A stretch of DNA of 32,285 nucleotides from Tepidiphilus sp. J10 (GCA_945897865.1 CAMDHJ010000024.1:1-32285); one strand, 5' to 3'. Shown: positions 1 to 10,548, counted from the stretch's first letter. Translations and numbers: made by a program. Notes: generated by a model from the sequence alone, not told the origin.

Positions 1-80
1 CGGGGTTTTTTTATGGCTCAGTTCGCGTTAAGTGGTGATGGGAGAGTTCCCCCTTTGGAAAAGGGGGTAGGGGGGTATCC

Positions 81-267
81 TAAATCCGGCAGTTGTTCAC
101 CTTGTAGGAGCGTCCGCTTGCGGCGCGAGCGTTGAGGGATCGGCCCGCAAGCGGAGCCTCCTACAACGTTTTTCACCTCACCCGACAGGTGAATGGGGAA
201 ATCGGCCTCTCGCCAGTATCCAGGCGGCTTCTCGGAGTAAATTCCGTGCTCAACTGAGGTTTCCAGG
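81..267. repeat. Copy 1 of a ~187-bp interspersed palindromic repeat (GTAGGAGCG family)
   Basis: Near-identical to 31871-32058; hairpin GTAGGAG..CCGCTTGCGG / CCGCAAGCGG..CTCCTAC at 104-164; first ~60 nt also present at 22993-23055. Confidence 0.85.
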
Positions 268-411
268 GTTATGGGACATCCGCGTAAGGCACCGCCGTCA
301 AAATCCCCCTCAATCCCCCTTTTCAAAGGGGGAAGTCCTCTCGGAGGCTGCTGCGCATTGGTCATCCCAACCTAACAAGAATTGAGCTTTTTTATTCCGG
401 CGCAACTGACT

Positions 412-1116
412 TCAGATCGGATGCGTCAGCCGCCTGCGCTCACGTTCCATGTCACGCAGGCCCTGGAAGCTGACGGGGATGCGGGTTTCCATTTTCTGAC
501 GCAGGGCGAGCAGTAATTCGGCGGTGGCGACGGCATCGGCCAGGGCGCTGTGGCGGGCATAGTTGCCGATGCCGAAGTGCGTCATCCAGTGATCCAGCGA
601 GCGGCAGCGGCGTGCCAGTTCGGGGAATAGCGCGGGGGCGACGTAGGCGAGATCAGCCCAGGGGTGTTTCAGCTTGAAGCCGAGGTATTCGCGGATCGCG
701 CGGCCGATCATGGTCTGGTCGAATTCGACATGGAAGGCAATCAGCGGATCGCGTCCGAGGAATTCCAGAAAAGTCAGCAGGGCGTCGATCGGCGGTACGC
801 CTTCCGATTGGGCGGTGCCGCCGATGCCGTGGATCAGGATGTTTTGCTTGTCGCTGACCCTTTGTTGCAGCAGGACGATTTCCAGGCTGTCGCGAAGCGC
901 GATTTTGCCGTTGACCACGGCGACCGCGCCGATGGCGATCAGGCGATCCTTGTTGACATTGAGGCCGCTGGTTTCAACATCGACCACGACATAGCGGCTG
1001 GCGTCGATCGGCGACCTGAGTTCGACCTCGGGCAAGGCTTGCCAGCGCGCCAACTTTTGCGCCTGGGCGTCGCTGAGTTCAGGTTTGGCGCCAAAAATCC
1101 ATTTGAGCAGTTGCAT
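412..1116 (-). CDS. 3'-5' exonuclease, DEDDh / DnaQ epsilon-like
   Basis: VVVDVETSGLN (ExoI), AFHVEFD (ExoII), HSALADAVATAELL (ExoIII) motifs in the 234-aa translation. Confidence 0.85.
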   Translation of the reverse strand: MQLLKWIFGAKPELSDAQAQKLARWQALPEVELRSPIDASRYVVVDVETSGLNVNKDRLIAIGAVAVVNGKIALRDSLEIVLLQQRVSDKQNILIHGIGGTAQSEGVPPIDALLTFLEFLGRDPLIAFHVEFDQTMIGRAIREYLGFKLKHPWADLAYVAPALFPELARRCRSLDHWMTHFGIGNYARHSALADAVATAELLLALRQKMETRIPVSFQGLRDMERERRRLTHPI

Positions 1117-1118
1117 GC

Positions 1119-3032
1119 TCAGACCTGGTAATCCAGCGCCAGCTTGGTTTGCAGCTTGCGTGCCTGGCGGAAGGCTTCGCGCAGGATGCGGCTATCGAGC
1201 GCGTTCAGCGTATCCGGATCGACCTTGTTGGTGAGTTTCTCGCCGGCTTGGCATTGCGAGTGATGCAGCCGCAACCTGAGCAATTGGATGTAAAGGAAGG
1301 CATCGCAATAGGCGTCGATATCCTGTGTTGGCATACGCAGCTTCTCGCCGAAATCACGCAGGCGTTGCAGCGTGTTGGTGGCGCTGACGCTGTGCGCCAG
1401 GCTGAAGATACGCGCCGCATCGACAAACGGGGTGATGCCGTTCATCTTCAGGTCGATCATGCCGTCGCTGGTGACAAAGTCGCGCACGATGCCGAGCGGC
1501 GGCTTGTTGCGCAGGGCATTGACAGCCAGTTGGTGCAGGAAACGGGTGTTCTTGGCTGCGGTTTCAGCCAGCCATGCGCGCAATTCCTCGGCCATGCGAG
1601 CGGCGCCGAACATCGGCCGGAAGTCGAAGAAAATGGTGGAGTGCAGCAGGTCCATCGGCGCGCCGTGGTAAATCCATTTGTCGAAGGTGTTTTTCCACTC
1701 CGACAGTGACAAACACCACTTCGGGTTGGACGCCATGACTTCACCGCCGCACAGCGGGAAACCGCATTCGGCCAGGGCCAGGTTGATGCGTTTCGCGAAC
1801 GGCAGCATGACGGCGCGGATCGCCTCGGCATCGTGTCCTTCCGGTACGCTGAACAGAATGCCATTGTCCTGGTCGGTATTCAGCGTCTGTTCCAGGCGGC
1901 CTTCCGAGCCCAGCGCCAGCCAGCAGAATTCGACCGCGCGCGCGGCAGCATCCACCTCCAGTTCCATTTCAATGATGCGGGTGGTCAGCAGGTCGTTCAG
2001 CGTCGAGATGATCTGGGTCAGCTGTTCCGCCGTGATGCCCTGCGCCAGCATGTTGTGCGCTAACTGGCGGATGTCTTCGGCGGCATGTTTCAGCGTGTCG
2101 AGATCGGCGGCTTTGCGGATGATGCCGCTCAACTGGCGCAGGCCGACGCGTTGCAGCGTGAACAAATCCTTTTCCGACAGCAGGCCGATCAGCTTGCCTT
2201 GCTCCTCCACCAGAATATGGCGGAAACCGTGCCTGGCCATGACCAGCGCCGCTTCATAGGCGAGCGCGTGCGGCGGCAGGGTGATCGGGTCTGGGCTCAT
2301 CACCGCCGAGAAGGGTGTGTTCAGATCCAGATTCGGCAACGTGACCCGGCTCAACACATCATGCAGCGTGAAGATGCCGAGCGGCCGTTGTTGCGGGTCT
2401 ACCGCCACCATCGAACCGATGCCCAGGCTGTTCATGGTTTCCAGCACCTGCCGCATCGGCGTTTCCGGCGTGCAGCTGACGGGCGCGCGCCGCACGATGG
2501 CGGAAAGCGGGCTGGTCATGGATTGCTGTTCGGATGACGATTTGGTGTATTGCGCCTGAATCACCTGCTTCGATTGCTCAAGCAGATTGGCCAGGCGACG
2601 CGTGCAGAAATCGTGGAAGTGGGCGCTTCTATGCAGTAATTGGTGAAAATCGCTGGTCGCGAGTTCGTAACAGAAGGTGTCGATGCCAGCCTTGTAGGTG
2701 CTGTTCACCGGCCGTTTTGAAAGCAGGGCGCCGAGTGGAAAGCATTCGCCTTCATGCAATTCCAGCCAGGCGGCGTCGTCCTGCGCACGCACCACATCCT
2801 GTTCGCCGTGAATTTCGCCCTGTTTGATGATGAAAAAAGTCGCCACTTCACCACTATCCGGCGATAGCACGGTCTCGCCCTTGTTGTAGTAACCCAGTTT
2901 CAGGCGCTCGGCCATCCAGGCCAGATGCTCGCGATCCATGTTGTCGAACGGTGCAAATCGTGACAGATGATCAACGGTGGCGAGAATCAGTGAGTTGGGG
3001 ACGGCATGCGGAGCGGAGTTGGTGATCGACAT
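1119..3032 (-). CDS. cNMP-binding/CBS-domain putative nucleotidyltransferase (DUF294)
   Basis: N-terminal cyclic-nucleotide-binding-like region, two CBS repeats, nucleotidyltransferase motif WLALGSEGRLEQTLNTDQDNG. Start trimmed to MSITNS; the ORF extends to 3104. Confidence 0.85.
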   Translation of the reverse strand: MSITNSAPHAVPNSLILATVDHLSRFAPFDNMDREHLAWMAERLKLGYYNKGETVLSPDSGEVATFFIIKQGEIHGEQDVVRAQDDAAWLELHEGECFPLGALLSKRPVNSTYKAGIDTFCYELATSDFHQLLHRSAHFHDFCTRRLANLLEQSKQVIQAQYTKSSSEQQSMTSPLSAIVRRAPVSCTPETPMRQVLETMNSLGIGSMVAVDPQQRPLGIFTLHDVLSRVTLPNLDLNTPFSAVMSPDPITLPPHALAYEAALVMARHGFRHILVEEQGKLIGLLSEKDLFTLQRVGLRQLSGIIRKAADLDTLKHAAEDIRQLAHNMLAQGITAEQLTQIISTLNDLLTTRIIEMELEVDAAARAVEFCWLALGSEGRLEQTLNTDQDNGILFSVPEGHDAEAIRAVMLPFAKRINLALAECGFPLCGGEVMASNPKWCLSLSEWKNTFDKWIYHGAPMDLLHSTIFFDFRPMFGAARMAEELRAWLAETAAKNTRFLHQLAVNALRNKPPLGIVRDFVTSDGMIDLKMNGITPFVDAARIFSLAHSVSATNTLQRLRDFGEKLRMPTQDIDAYCDAFLYIQLLRLRLHHSQCQAGEKLTNKVDPDTLNALDSRILREAFRQARKLQTKLALDYQV

Positions 3033-3212
3033 GGCAGAGAGGCGATGGTCAAAACAACAGCTTATTGGAAACCCGACGCGGCTGAAACCAAGAAGCGACT
3101 GCAAACCAGGATATTCCCGCGCTTGGGCTGCGCTTTTTCATTTCAGGCAGGCGGCAAGTTAAACTCGGCGCTTTGATTTTCCCCATCACCCCGCTCCGGG
3201 AAGGGCTTCGTC

Positions 3213-3659
3213 ATGAATCTACCTAAGTTGCTTCGCCTGCTGCCGCTGGCGCTGGTTTTGCCGCTGGCCGGGTGTTTGCAGGATACGGCGTCCTATCAGT
3301 TTCCCGAGAAGGATCACGCCATTTCTCTGGTGCGCAACCAGCCCTGGTTCTGGCTTGATACGGTGGCGTTGGAAGTGATCGCAATCCGTTTGCCGGACTG
3401 CCATGACGGCATCCGTGTCGAAGGTGTGCCGCGTAACGGTGCTCTGCCGCTCTACCAGGCGCCGGATGACTATCCGGAGCCGATTTTCATTCTGCGTACC
3501 GGCAAACGTTATTTCGCGATCAGCACCGAGTCGTGTCGGGTGCAGAAATTCGAAACTGCACCGGCTGATCTGGGGGAAATGATGGGGCAATTCAAGGAAA
3601 AAAATGGCAAGTTCCAGTTTGTTGCTGGTGCCCAAGAGCAGTCAGCCCAAAGCCAATAA
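3213..3659 (+). CDS. Putative lipoprotein
   Basis: Signal peptide with lipobox LAGC; 148 aa; SD-like GGGAAGGG upstream. Confidence 0.7.
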   Translation: MNLPKLLRLLPLALVLPLAGCLQDTASYQFPEKDHAISLVRNQPWFWLDTVALEVIAIRLPDCHDGIRVEGVPRNGALPLYQAPDDYPEPIFILRTGKRYFAISTESCRVQKFETAPADLGEMMGQFKEKNGKFQFVAGAQEQSAQSQ

Positions 3660-3709
3660 GCAATAAGCAATAAGCAATAGCCAAATATCAAAAAAAAGGA
3701 ACAAGTCTC

Positions 3710-5191
3710 ATGCGGTACGCTGATCTGCGCGACTTCATCACCCAACTTGAGGCGCGCGGCGAACTCAAGCGCATTCGTGCGGTGGTGGACCCGAATCTGG
3801 AAATGACTGAAATAGGCGACCGCGTGCTGCGTGCCGGCGGTCCGGCGCTGTTGTTCGAGAAGCCGAAAGGACATTCGATTCCTGTACTGGCCAACCTGTT
3901 CGGTACCGTCAAGCGTGTTGCCCTCGGCATGGGTGAGGAAGACCCGGCGCGATTGCGTGAGATCGGCAAGCTGCTGGCCTTTCTGAAGGAACCCGAGCCG
4001 CCGCGTGGCCTGAAGGATGCCTGGGACAAATGGCCGGTGTTGAAGCAAGTGCTCAACATGTCGCCTTCGGTGGTGCGTTCGCCGGCGTGTCAGGACATCG
4101 TCTGGGAAGGCAAGGATGTCGATCTGTCGCGCTTGCCGATTCAGACTTGCTGGCCGGGTGATATCGGCCCGTTGTTGACCTGGGGGCTGGTGGTAACGCA
4201 AGGACCGCAAGGTTTGCCGACCTCGAAACCACGCCAAAACCTGGGCATCTACCGGCAACAAGTGATTGGACCCAACAAGCTGATCATGCGCTGGTTGGCG
4301 CATCGCGGCGGCGCGCTTGATCTGCGCGATTTCCAACTCGCCTTTCCCGGACAGCCGTTCCCGGTGGCTGTCGCCATCGGTGCCGACCCGGCAACGATAC
4401 TGGGCGCAGTCACGCCGGTGCCGGATTCGTTATCGGAATACCAGTTTGCCGGCTTGTTGCGCGGCGCCAAGACGGAAGTGGCCAAAACGCTGGGTTCCAG
4501 TCTGCAGGTGCCGGCCAAGGCCGAAATCGTGCTGGAAGGTGTGATTCATCCCGGCGAGACCGCGCTGGAAGGGCCGTTTGGCGATCACACCGGCTATTAC
4601 AACGAGCAGGACCATTTCCCGGTGTTCACCGTTGAGCGCATCACGATGCGGCGCGATCCGATTTATCACTCGACTTACACCGGCAAGCCACCGGATGAAC
4701 CTGCGATTCTTGGCGTGGCGTTGAACGAGGTCTTTGTGCCGCTGCTGCAAAAGCAGTTTCCCGAGATCACCGACTTCTATCTGCCGCCGGAAGGTTGCAG
4801 CTACCGCATGGCAGTGGTCAGCATGAAGAAGCAATATCCCGGCCACGCCAAGCGCGTGATGTTCGGCGTCTGGAGTTTTCTGCGCCAGTTCATGTACACC
4901 AAGTTCATTCTGGTGACCGACGATGACGTGAATGTGCGCGACTGGAACGAGGTGATGTGGGCTTTGACCACGCGCGTTGACCCCGCGCGCGACACCTTGC
5001 TGGTGGAAAATACACCGATCGATTACCTCGATTTCGCCAGCCCCGTCTCCGGCCTGGGCAGCAAGATGGGAATCGATGCGACCAACAAATGGCCGGGTGA
5101 AACGACGCGCGAATGGGGCACGCCGATTGTCATGAGTGAAGACATCAAGCGGCGCATTGACGCGATCTGGCCAGAACTCGGATTAGGCTGA
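3710..5191 (+). CDS. ubiD: UbiD family decarboxylase (4-hydroxy-3-polyprenylbenzoate decarboxylase)
   Basis: 493 aa with typical UbiD sequence ([34 protein letters not shown]). Confidence 0.93.
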   Translation: MRYADLRDFITQLEARGELKRIRAVVDPNLEMTEIGDRVLRAGGPALLFEKPKGHSIPVLANLFGTVKRVALGMGEEDPARLREIGKLLAFLKEPEPPRGLKDAWDKWPVLKQVLNMSPSVVRSPACQDIVWEGKDVDLSRLPIQTCWPGDIGPLLTWGLVVTQGPQGLPTSKPRQNLGIYRQQVIGPNKLIMRWLAHRGGALDLRDFQLAFPGQPFPVAVAIGADPATILGAVTPVPDSLSEYQFAGLLRGAKTEVAKTLGSSLQVPAKAEIVLEGVIHPGETALEGPFGDHTGYYNEQDHFPVFTVERITMRRDPIYHSTYTGKPPDEPAILGVALNEVFVPLLQKQFPEITDFYLPPEGCSYRMAVVSMKKQYPGHAKRVMFGVWSFLRQFMYTKFILVTDDDVNVRDWNEVMWALTTRVDPARDTLLVENTPIDYLDFASPVSGLGSKMGIDATNKWPGETTREWGTPIVMSEDIKRRIDAIWPELGLG

Positions 5192-5205
5192 ACAGGGGGA
5201 ATGAG

Positions 5206-6237
5206 ATGTTGAATGCAAATAATCTGGCCCAATTGATCCCGCTGTCGGAGCTTTCCGGTGATGCATTGAACCAGGCAGCGAATCTTGCCGCAGAGATCAG
5301 CCTGACGCCCGAACAAGTACTTTTTCGCAAAGGGACGGCGGATATACACAGTTTTTATCTGCTAGATGGCGAAGTTGCGCTCGATTCTGAAGATGGCAGC
5401 CAGCCGCTGCGTGTCAAAGCCGGAGGAGATACAGCCCGGCATCCGCTCTCACGTCTGAAACCTCGCACCTATACCTGTGTCGCCCGGACCCCCTGCAAGC
5501 TGGTGGCATTTCCCGATGATGCGCTTGATCACCTGATTGCCCGTGATCAGGCGACTGCATACGAAGTCACCGAGTTTGAGGGCGATGATCCGCAATGGAT
5601 GTTCGATTTGCTGAGCAATCCGGCATTTTCGAAAGTGCCGCCCTGTAATCTGCATACTTTGTTCAACCGCTTTGAAGCTATGCCGGTGGTTGCGGGGCAA
5701 CGGATACTCAAGCAGGGTGAGGTGGGCGACTACTATTATTTGATTCGTTCCGGCTGCGCCCGCGTTACTCGCCAGGTCGGCGACAAGGAAAAAATTCTGG
5801 CTGAACTGCAGGCCGGACAAGGTTTTGGCGAGGAGGCGCTGATCTCCGGCGAACCACGCAATGCCAGCGTGACCATCTTGACGGCGGGTGAACTGATGCG
5901 TTTGCCGGCGGCTGATTTCGACTCGTTGCTGCGTCAACCTCTGGTGAAGACCGTCAGTCTTGCCCAAGGCGCAGAGCTGATCAAACAGGGGGCGCAGTTG
6001 ATTGATGTCCGTCTGGAATCCGAGTTCGGCGAAGGCAGCCTGAAGGGCAGTATCAATCTGCCGCTTTATCTGTTGCGTCTGAAAGCCAACAGCCTTGACC
6101 GCAATCAGACTTATCTGCTGTATTGCCAGAGCGGAAGCCGCAGCAGTACAGCGGCTTTCCTGCTTAGCCAACGCGGTTTCGACGCCCGTGTGCTGCAAGG
6201 CGGGCTCGCCGGTTTGAAAAAACCGGTGTCCAGGTGA
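5206..6237 (+). CDS. Two cyclic-nucleotide-binding domains fused to a C-terminal rhodanese domain
   Basis: Two cNMP-like beta-roll regions (GEVGDYYYLIRSG, GQGFGEEALISGEPRNASV) and rhodanese end LIDVRLESEFGEGSLKGSINLPL...LLYCQSGSRSS. Confidence 0.85.
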   Translation: MLNANNLAQLIPLSELSGDALNQAANLAAEISLTPEQVLFRKGTADIHSFYLLDGEVALDSEDGSQPLRVKAGGDTARHPLSRLKPRTYTCVARTPCKLVAFPDDALDHLIARDQATAYEVTEFEGDDPQWMFDLLSNPAFSKVPPCNLHTLFNRFEAMPVVAGQRILKQGEVGDYYYLIRSGCARVTRQVGDKEKILAELQAGQGFGEEALISGEPRNASVTILTAGELMRLPAADFDSLLRQPLVKTVSLAQGAELIKQGAQLIDVRLESEFGEGSLKGSINLPLYLLRLKANSLDRNQTYLLYCQSGSRSSTAAFLLSQRGFDARVLQGGLAGLKKPVSR

Positions 6238-6324
6238 GCATGAATCACATCGGCTGTTTGTCGGGATGACATCTCGGCTAATAGTTGATTACAATAGTCG
6301 GGTATTCAACTCAGGAGAAAATGC

Positions 6325-6930
6325 ATGTCCAACGAACTGTTAACCGCCGCCGAGGCTGGCGATACAAGCAAGCTGGCCGCACTACTGGCCGCTGGAGCCG
6401 ATGTCCACGCGACCGACGCCGACGGCGCCACTGCTCTGCATCTGGCAGCCAATCACGGTCATCTGGAAACCGTGAAAGCGCTGTTGGCCGCAGGCGCGGA
6501 TGCCAACGCAAAAGATGGCAGAGACTGGACGCCGATCTTCAAATCAGCCTACAACCATGAAAAGGACTGTGGTTATGCCGAGGTTGTGCAAGCTTTGATT
6601 GATGCCGGCGGAGATGTCAACGCACGCATTTATTACGGCCTGACTCCTCTGATGCTGGCCGCCGGCGGTGGCGAAGCAGCGGTTTGCGATGTGCTGCTGA
6701 AAGCGGGCGCGGAAGTGAAGGCAACCAACGATGGCGGTCGTACCGCGCTGGCGATGGTGAAAGAGCGCTTTTTCGTCGATGTCATCAATCTGTTGCATGA
6801 AGCGGAAGGCTACGTCATGGAAACCGGCGATGGCGGCGGACCAGCCGGCGCATGCGGCACGAAGGCGGGACAGAGCGGTCTGACCTCCGATGCCAAGGTG
6901 GTGAACTTCATGAAGCGGCCGATGCACTGA
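6325..6930 (+). CDS. Ankyrin-repeat protein
   Basis: Several ankyrin repeats (GATALHLAANHGHLETVKALLAAGADANAKD etc.); SD AGGAG upstream. Confidence 0.9.
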   Translation: MSNELLTAAEAGDTSKLAALLAAGADVHATDADGATALHLAANHGHLETVKALLAAGADANAKDGRDWTPIFKSAYNHEKDCGYAEVVQALIDAGGDVNARIYYGLTPLMLAAGGGEAAVCDVLLKAGAEVKATNDGGRTALAMVKERFFVDVINLLHEAEGYVMETGDGGGPAGACGTKAGQSGLTSDAKVVNFMKRPMH

Positions 6931-6956
6931 TTCAGGTTCGTGCTGTATCAACAAAC

Positions 6957-6981
6957 AAAAAGGCCGCAATGCGGCCTTTTT
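6957..6981. terminator. Rho-independent terminator (likely bidirectional)
   Basis: AAAAAGGCCGCAATGCGGCCTTTTT between convergent genes. Confidence 0.85.
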
Positions 6982-7062
6982 GTTTACCCACCTTTAACTG
7001 TCAAACATACCATTCAGGCCATTTTCTCAACTCGGCTCCTTACGGTCAGCAATGAAACCGGA

Positions 7063-7719
7063 TTACTTGGCCACCACTTCTCCACCCGCCGCTTTCCAGC
7101 CTTCGATGCCGCCATCGATGTAGCGTGCCTGCAGGCCCTTGGCTTGCAAGGCATCGACGACGCTGTTGGAGACCGCACCACCGCGCACGCAGTACAGCAC
7201 GATGGTTTGATCTTGCGGCAGGCTGTCGGTCCAGTCGACGAGTTGTTCCGGGTTCTTCCAATGGGCGCCGGGCAGCGACTCGTTCGACACGGCGTAATCC
7301 GCTTCGCGTCGAACATCAAGAACATAGACGGTGGATGGATCGATCGCATTGGCCGGCAAGCTGCGTGTCAGTTTGCTGGCGGTGTAGGCGCGGAAGCCGC
7401 CGGCAATTGACAACACCTTGCGGTAGCCCAGTGTTTGCAGGGTATCCGCGCCAATGCCGCCGCGATTGCCGCCGTTGCAATAGCAGATCACGGTGGCGTC
7501 CTTATCCGGCACGGCGGCAAGGATGATGTCGGTCAGGACATCCAGACGCAGATTGATTGCGCCCAGCACATGGCCTTTGACGTGTTCATCCGGTTCACGC
7601 ACATCGATGATGATCGCGCCATGCGCGCGCAGTGCATCGACTTGTTCGGGCGGGGCCAGCGTGATGCGGCTGCGGGCTTCGGCGGCGCGTTGCAGGAATT
7701 CGGGGTCGTGGTGGTCCAT
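7063..7719 (-). CDS. Tandem rhodanese-domain protein
   Basis: IIDVREPDEHVKGHVLGAINL...VICYCNGGNRGG and VLDVRREADYAVSNESLPGAHW...IVLYCVRGGAVS. Confidence 0.88.
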   Translation of the reverse strand: MDHHDPEFLQRAAEARSRITLAPPEQVDALRAHGAIIIDVREPDEHVKGHVLGAINLRLDVLTDIILAAVPDKDATVICYCNGGNRGGIGADTLQTLGYRKVLSIAGGFRAYTASKLTRSLPANAIDPSTVYVLDVRREADYAVSNESLPGAHWKNPEQLVDWTDSLPQDQTIVLYCVRGGAVSNSVVDALQAKGLQARYIDGGIEGWKAAGGEVVAK

Positions 7720-7750
7720 TTGGTTTCCTCGTCGTTGATGTGTTTCAGCT

Positions 7751-9085
7751 CTATGTCAGCGTGGAGGCCAGCGTGTAGGCCAAGCCAACCGCCGCACAGG
7801 CGCCAATGACTTTCATGATATCGATCTTGTATTTCCACAGCGCGATGAAGGCGGCGATCGACATCAGCGCGTAGAACCACTCGAAGCCGCCATCGAAGCC
7901 TTGCGGCCAGAGGACGTGGTAGCCGAAGAACAGCGCCAGGTTGAGGATGACGCCGACCACAGCGGCAGTGATACCGGTCAATGGAGCGGTGAATTTCAGG
8001 TCGCCGTGGGTGGATTCGACCAGCGGGCCGCCGGCCAGGATGAACAGGTAGCCGGGCAGGAAAGTGAAGAAGGTGGCGACGCAAGCGCCGGCGAAACCGG
8101 CCAGCAGCAAGGAATCTGCGCCGAAGATTTCCTTGCTCCAGCCGCCGATGAATCCGACGAAAGCCACCACCATGATCAACGGGCCGGGCGTGGTTTCGCC
8201 CAGTGCCAGACCGTCCATCATCTGCGGGCCGGTCAGCCACTGATAGTGCTCGACGCCGCCCTGATAGACGTAGGGCAACACTGCGTAAGCGCCGCCGAAG
8301 GTGACCAGCGCCGCCTTGGTGAAGAATTCGCCCATGTCCTTAAGTACCGGTACCTCCAGCGTCGCCCAGATTCCCAGCGCCCAGACGGCGATGAACACAA
8401 GCGTCATCCAGATCAAGCGCGACAGTTTGAATCTGGCGTGCTCCGGCGTCGGCGTGTCATCGTCGATCAGCGCCGGGCCGTAGTCCTTGTCCGACGCGCC
8501 ATGGCCGCCACCGAGCGTGAACTTGTCGGGCGCGATCCTGCTGCCGATGAAGCCGAGTACTCCGGCGGTCAGCACGATGATCGGGAAGGGAATGTGCAGC
8601 GCGAAGATGGCGATGAACGACGCCGCTGCGAATCCCCACAGCAGATTGTTCTTCAGCGCGCGCGAGCCGATGCGCCAGGCGGCGAACAAAACGATGGCGA
8701 CCACTGCTGGTTTGATACCGACGAATACGCCCTGCACGAAGGTCAGATCGCCGAAGGCCAGGTAGACGTAGGTCAGCGCCGACAAGATGAACAGCGACGG
8801 CAGCAAGAACAGCGTGCCGGCGATGAGGCCGCCCCAGGTGCGATGCAGCAGCCAGCCGATGTAGATGGCGAGTTGCTGCGCTTCCGCCCCGGGCAGCACC
8901 ATGGCGTAGTTGAGCGCGTGCAGAAAGCGGCGCTCCGAAATCCAGCGGCGTTTTTCCACCAGTTCCTGATGCATCATCGAAATCTGCCCGGCCGGACCAC
9001 CAAAGCTGATGAAGCCGAGTTTCAACCAGTAGAAGAAGGCTTCCCAGAAGCTGGGCTGGGCGGGGCGTTGTTGTTCGTCGGTCAT
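7751..9085 (-). CDS. chrA: Chromate efflux transporter, two-domain ChrA
   Basis: 444 aa; ChrA motifs FWEAFFYWLKLGFISFGGPAGQISMMH, GAEAQQLAIYIGW, TFGGAYAVLPYV. Confidence 0.93.
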   Translation of the reverse strand: MTDEQQRPAQPSFWEAFFYWLKLGFISFGGPAGQISMMHQELVEKRRWISERRFLHALNYAMVLPGAEAQQLAIYIGWLLHRTWGGLIAGTLFLLPSLFILSALTYVYLAFGDLTFVQGVFVGIKPAVVAIVLFAAWRIGSRALKNNLLWGFAAASFIAIFALHIPFPIIVLTAGVLGFIGSRIAPDKFTLGGGHGASDKDYGPALIDDDTPTPEHARFKLSRLIWMTLVFIAVWALGIWATLEVPVLKDMGEFFTKAALVTFGGAYAVLPYVYQGGVEHYQWLTGPQMMDGLALGETTPGPLIMVVAFVGFIGGWSKEIFGADSLLLAGFAGACVATFFTFLPGYLFILAGGPLVESTHGDLKFTAPLTGITAAVVGVILNLALFFGYHVLWPQGFDGGFEWFYALMSIAAFIALWKYKIDIMKVIGACAAVGLAYTLASTLT

Positions 9086-9097
9086 CTACATCTCCAA

Positions 9098-10024
9098 TCA
9101 ATTTGTGCTGAATGCCGCATACAGGTCATCCAGCATTTGCCCGCCTGCAATCAACAACGTGTCGTCTTCGGCTATGCGGGTTTTCAAGCCTTTCAGCATC
9201 GCCTCGAAACCGGCGGCTTCCGGCGCCGTGCCGCCGACATCCAGCGTGTGCACCAGCGCGCCGATCCGTTTCAAGGCGGTGTCGCCTTCCAGGCCAAAAC
9301 TGGCCAGTAGGGTTTCGAACGTGACGCGACGACCGAGGTGACTGAAACGTGCTCCGTCGTAATCGAAACCCAGCGCGTCGGGCGGACACTCCTGCGGCTG
9401 CGCCAGCCAGACAAAGCGGGCATGCGGGTCGATAAAACGGCGGATCAGCCAGGCTGATGCCAGCCGGTCGACCCAGAGATTGTGGCGGGTTGCCCAGAGT
9501 TGGTTCTGGAACAGGTCAGGATCAAGGCGTTCCGGTTCCCCTTCGGCAAAACCCGGTTCGCTGGCCATCTGGCGCTGACGCAATCCGGCTTCCATGCCAT
9601 GCAACCGGCGTTCGGTTTCGGCGCGTTCCGGATTGGGGAAATAGTCGATGCCGATCACGCCATCCAGATGTTTGCGTGCCTGACGCAAGCCGCGTCGCAG
9701 TAGCGCGTCATCGGTCTGAGCGGCCAATTCGGCCAGTTCGGCATTGAGGCCGGCGTAGTCGGCGCTGCGGTCGAAAAACGCCACAAACTGCGCTTCGTAT
9801 TCGACCACCCCGGTAACCTGCAGCAACCAGGCCTGACCACCGGCTTCACTTGCCTCTCGAACCTGTGCCGACAGCGCGGGTGCCAACTCGGGTCGTTCCG
9901 GCAGAAGCCAGACGCCATCTCGCAACGAAGCCGCGCCAAGGGTTTTCATTGCGCGCCAAAGCCGGGTACGCGCAGTCGCGTTATCGCTCGGCAGGGCAAG
10001 AATCAGTGTTATCCAGTTGGTCAT
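9098..10024 (-). CDS. chrB: ChrB-type chromate resistance protein
   Basis: Adjacent upstream of chrA on the same strand; LWVDRLASAWLIRRFIDPHARFVW typical of ChrB C-terminal domain. Confidence 0.88.
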   Translation of the reverse strand: MTNWITLILALPSDNATARTRLWRAMKTLGAASLRDGVWLLPERPELAPALSAQVREASEAGGQAWLLQVTGVVEYEAQFVAFFDRSADYAGLNAELAELAAQTDDALLRRGLRQARKHLDGVIGIDYFPNPERAETERRLHGMEAGLRQRQMASEPGFAEGEPERLDPDLFQNQLWATRHNLWVDRLASAWLIRRFIDPHARFVWLAQPQECPPDALGFDYDGARFSHLGRRVTFETLLASFGLEGDTALKRIGALVHTLDVGGTAPEAAGFEAMLKGLKTRIAEDDTLLIAGGQMLDDLYAAFSTN

Positions 10025-10084
10025 ATGTATAACAATATTTGAAATGACTGCTGCATATTATTATGACTGGATTGGCTATGGACG

Positions 10085-10114
10085 AAAAAAAAGCCCTGCA
10101 TGCAGGGCTTTTTT
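10085..10114. terminator. Rho-independent terminator
   Basis: AAAAAAAAGCCCTGCATGCAGGGCTTTTTT. Confidence 0.85.
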
Positions 10115-10128
10115 CGGTGGCTCACGGG

Positions 10129-10527
10129 CTATTCATGCTCGCCATAAGAGAAACGGATGTGTCCGTAACGAATCGCCAGCACCGCCAGCGTCAACATCAG
10201 GATCGCGGCGGTGACGCCCATGATGCGGTATTCGTCCAGGTTCTTCATGTCCAGCACCAGATAGCGGGCCAGCGCGACGATGGCAATGTAGATCGGGAAG
10301 CGCACCGGCAGGCGCCCGGACTGGAAGTAAAGGCCGACCATGGCGAGGATTTCCAGATACAGGAACATCAACAGCAAATCGCCGAGGGTCACCGTTCCCG
10401 CGTTGATCATAGTGCCGACTTCATGCGCGCCGGCGATGATGGTGGCGATGGTGATGACGGCCAGACCGAGATACTCGATGAAGCCGAGAACGGAAATGGC
10501 GTGATGGGTGAATTGGTTCTGGCGCAT
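10129..10527 (-). CDS. Phosphate-starvation-inducible PsiE family membrane protein
   Basis: 132 aa, multiple TM segments, VLDMKNLDEYRIMGVTAAILMLTLAVLAIRYG. Confidence 0.85.
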   Translation of the reverse strand: MRQNQFTHHAISVLGFIEYLGLAVITIATIIAGAHEVGTMINAGTVTLGDLLLMFLYLEILAMVGLYFQSGRLPVRFPIYIAIVALARYLVLDMKNLDEYRIMGVTAAILMLTLAVLAIRYGHIRFSYGEHE

Positions 10528-10548
10528 GGCTATTCTCTCCGGGGTGGA

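Noticed and set aside
18-365. 115-aa minus-strand ORF whose central part resembles ORF 31854-32129
   Set aside because: Similarity is explained by both lying over copies of the same palindromic repeat; no SD and flanks unrelated, so not called as a gene family.
7901-9310. 469-aa + strand ORF antisense to chrA/chrB
   Set aside because: High-GC antisense ORF over well-recognised ChrA/ChrB coding; composition (D/Q/E/R-rich, no domain) is typical of a shadow frame.
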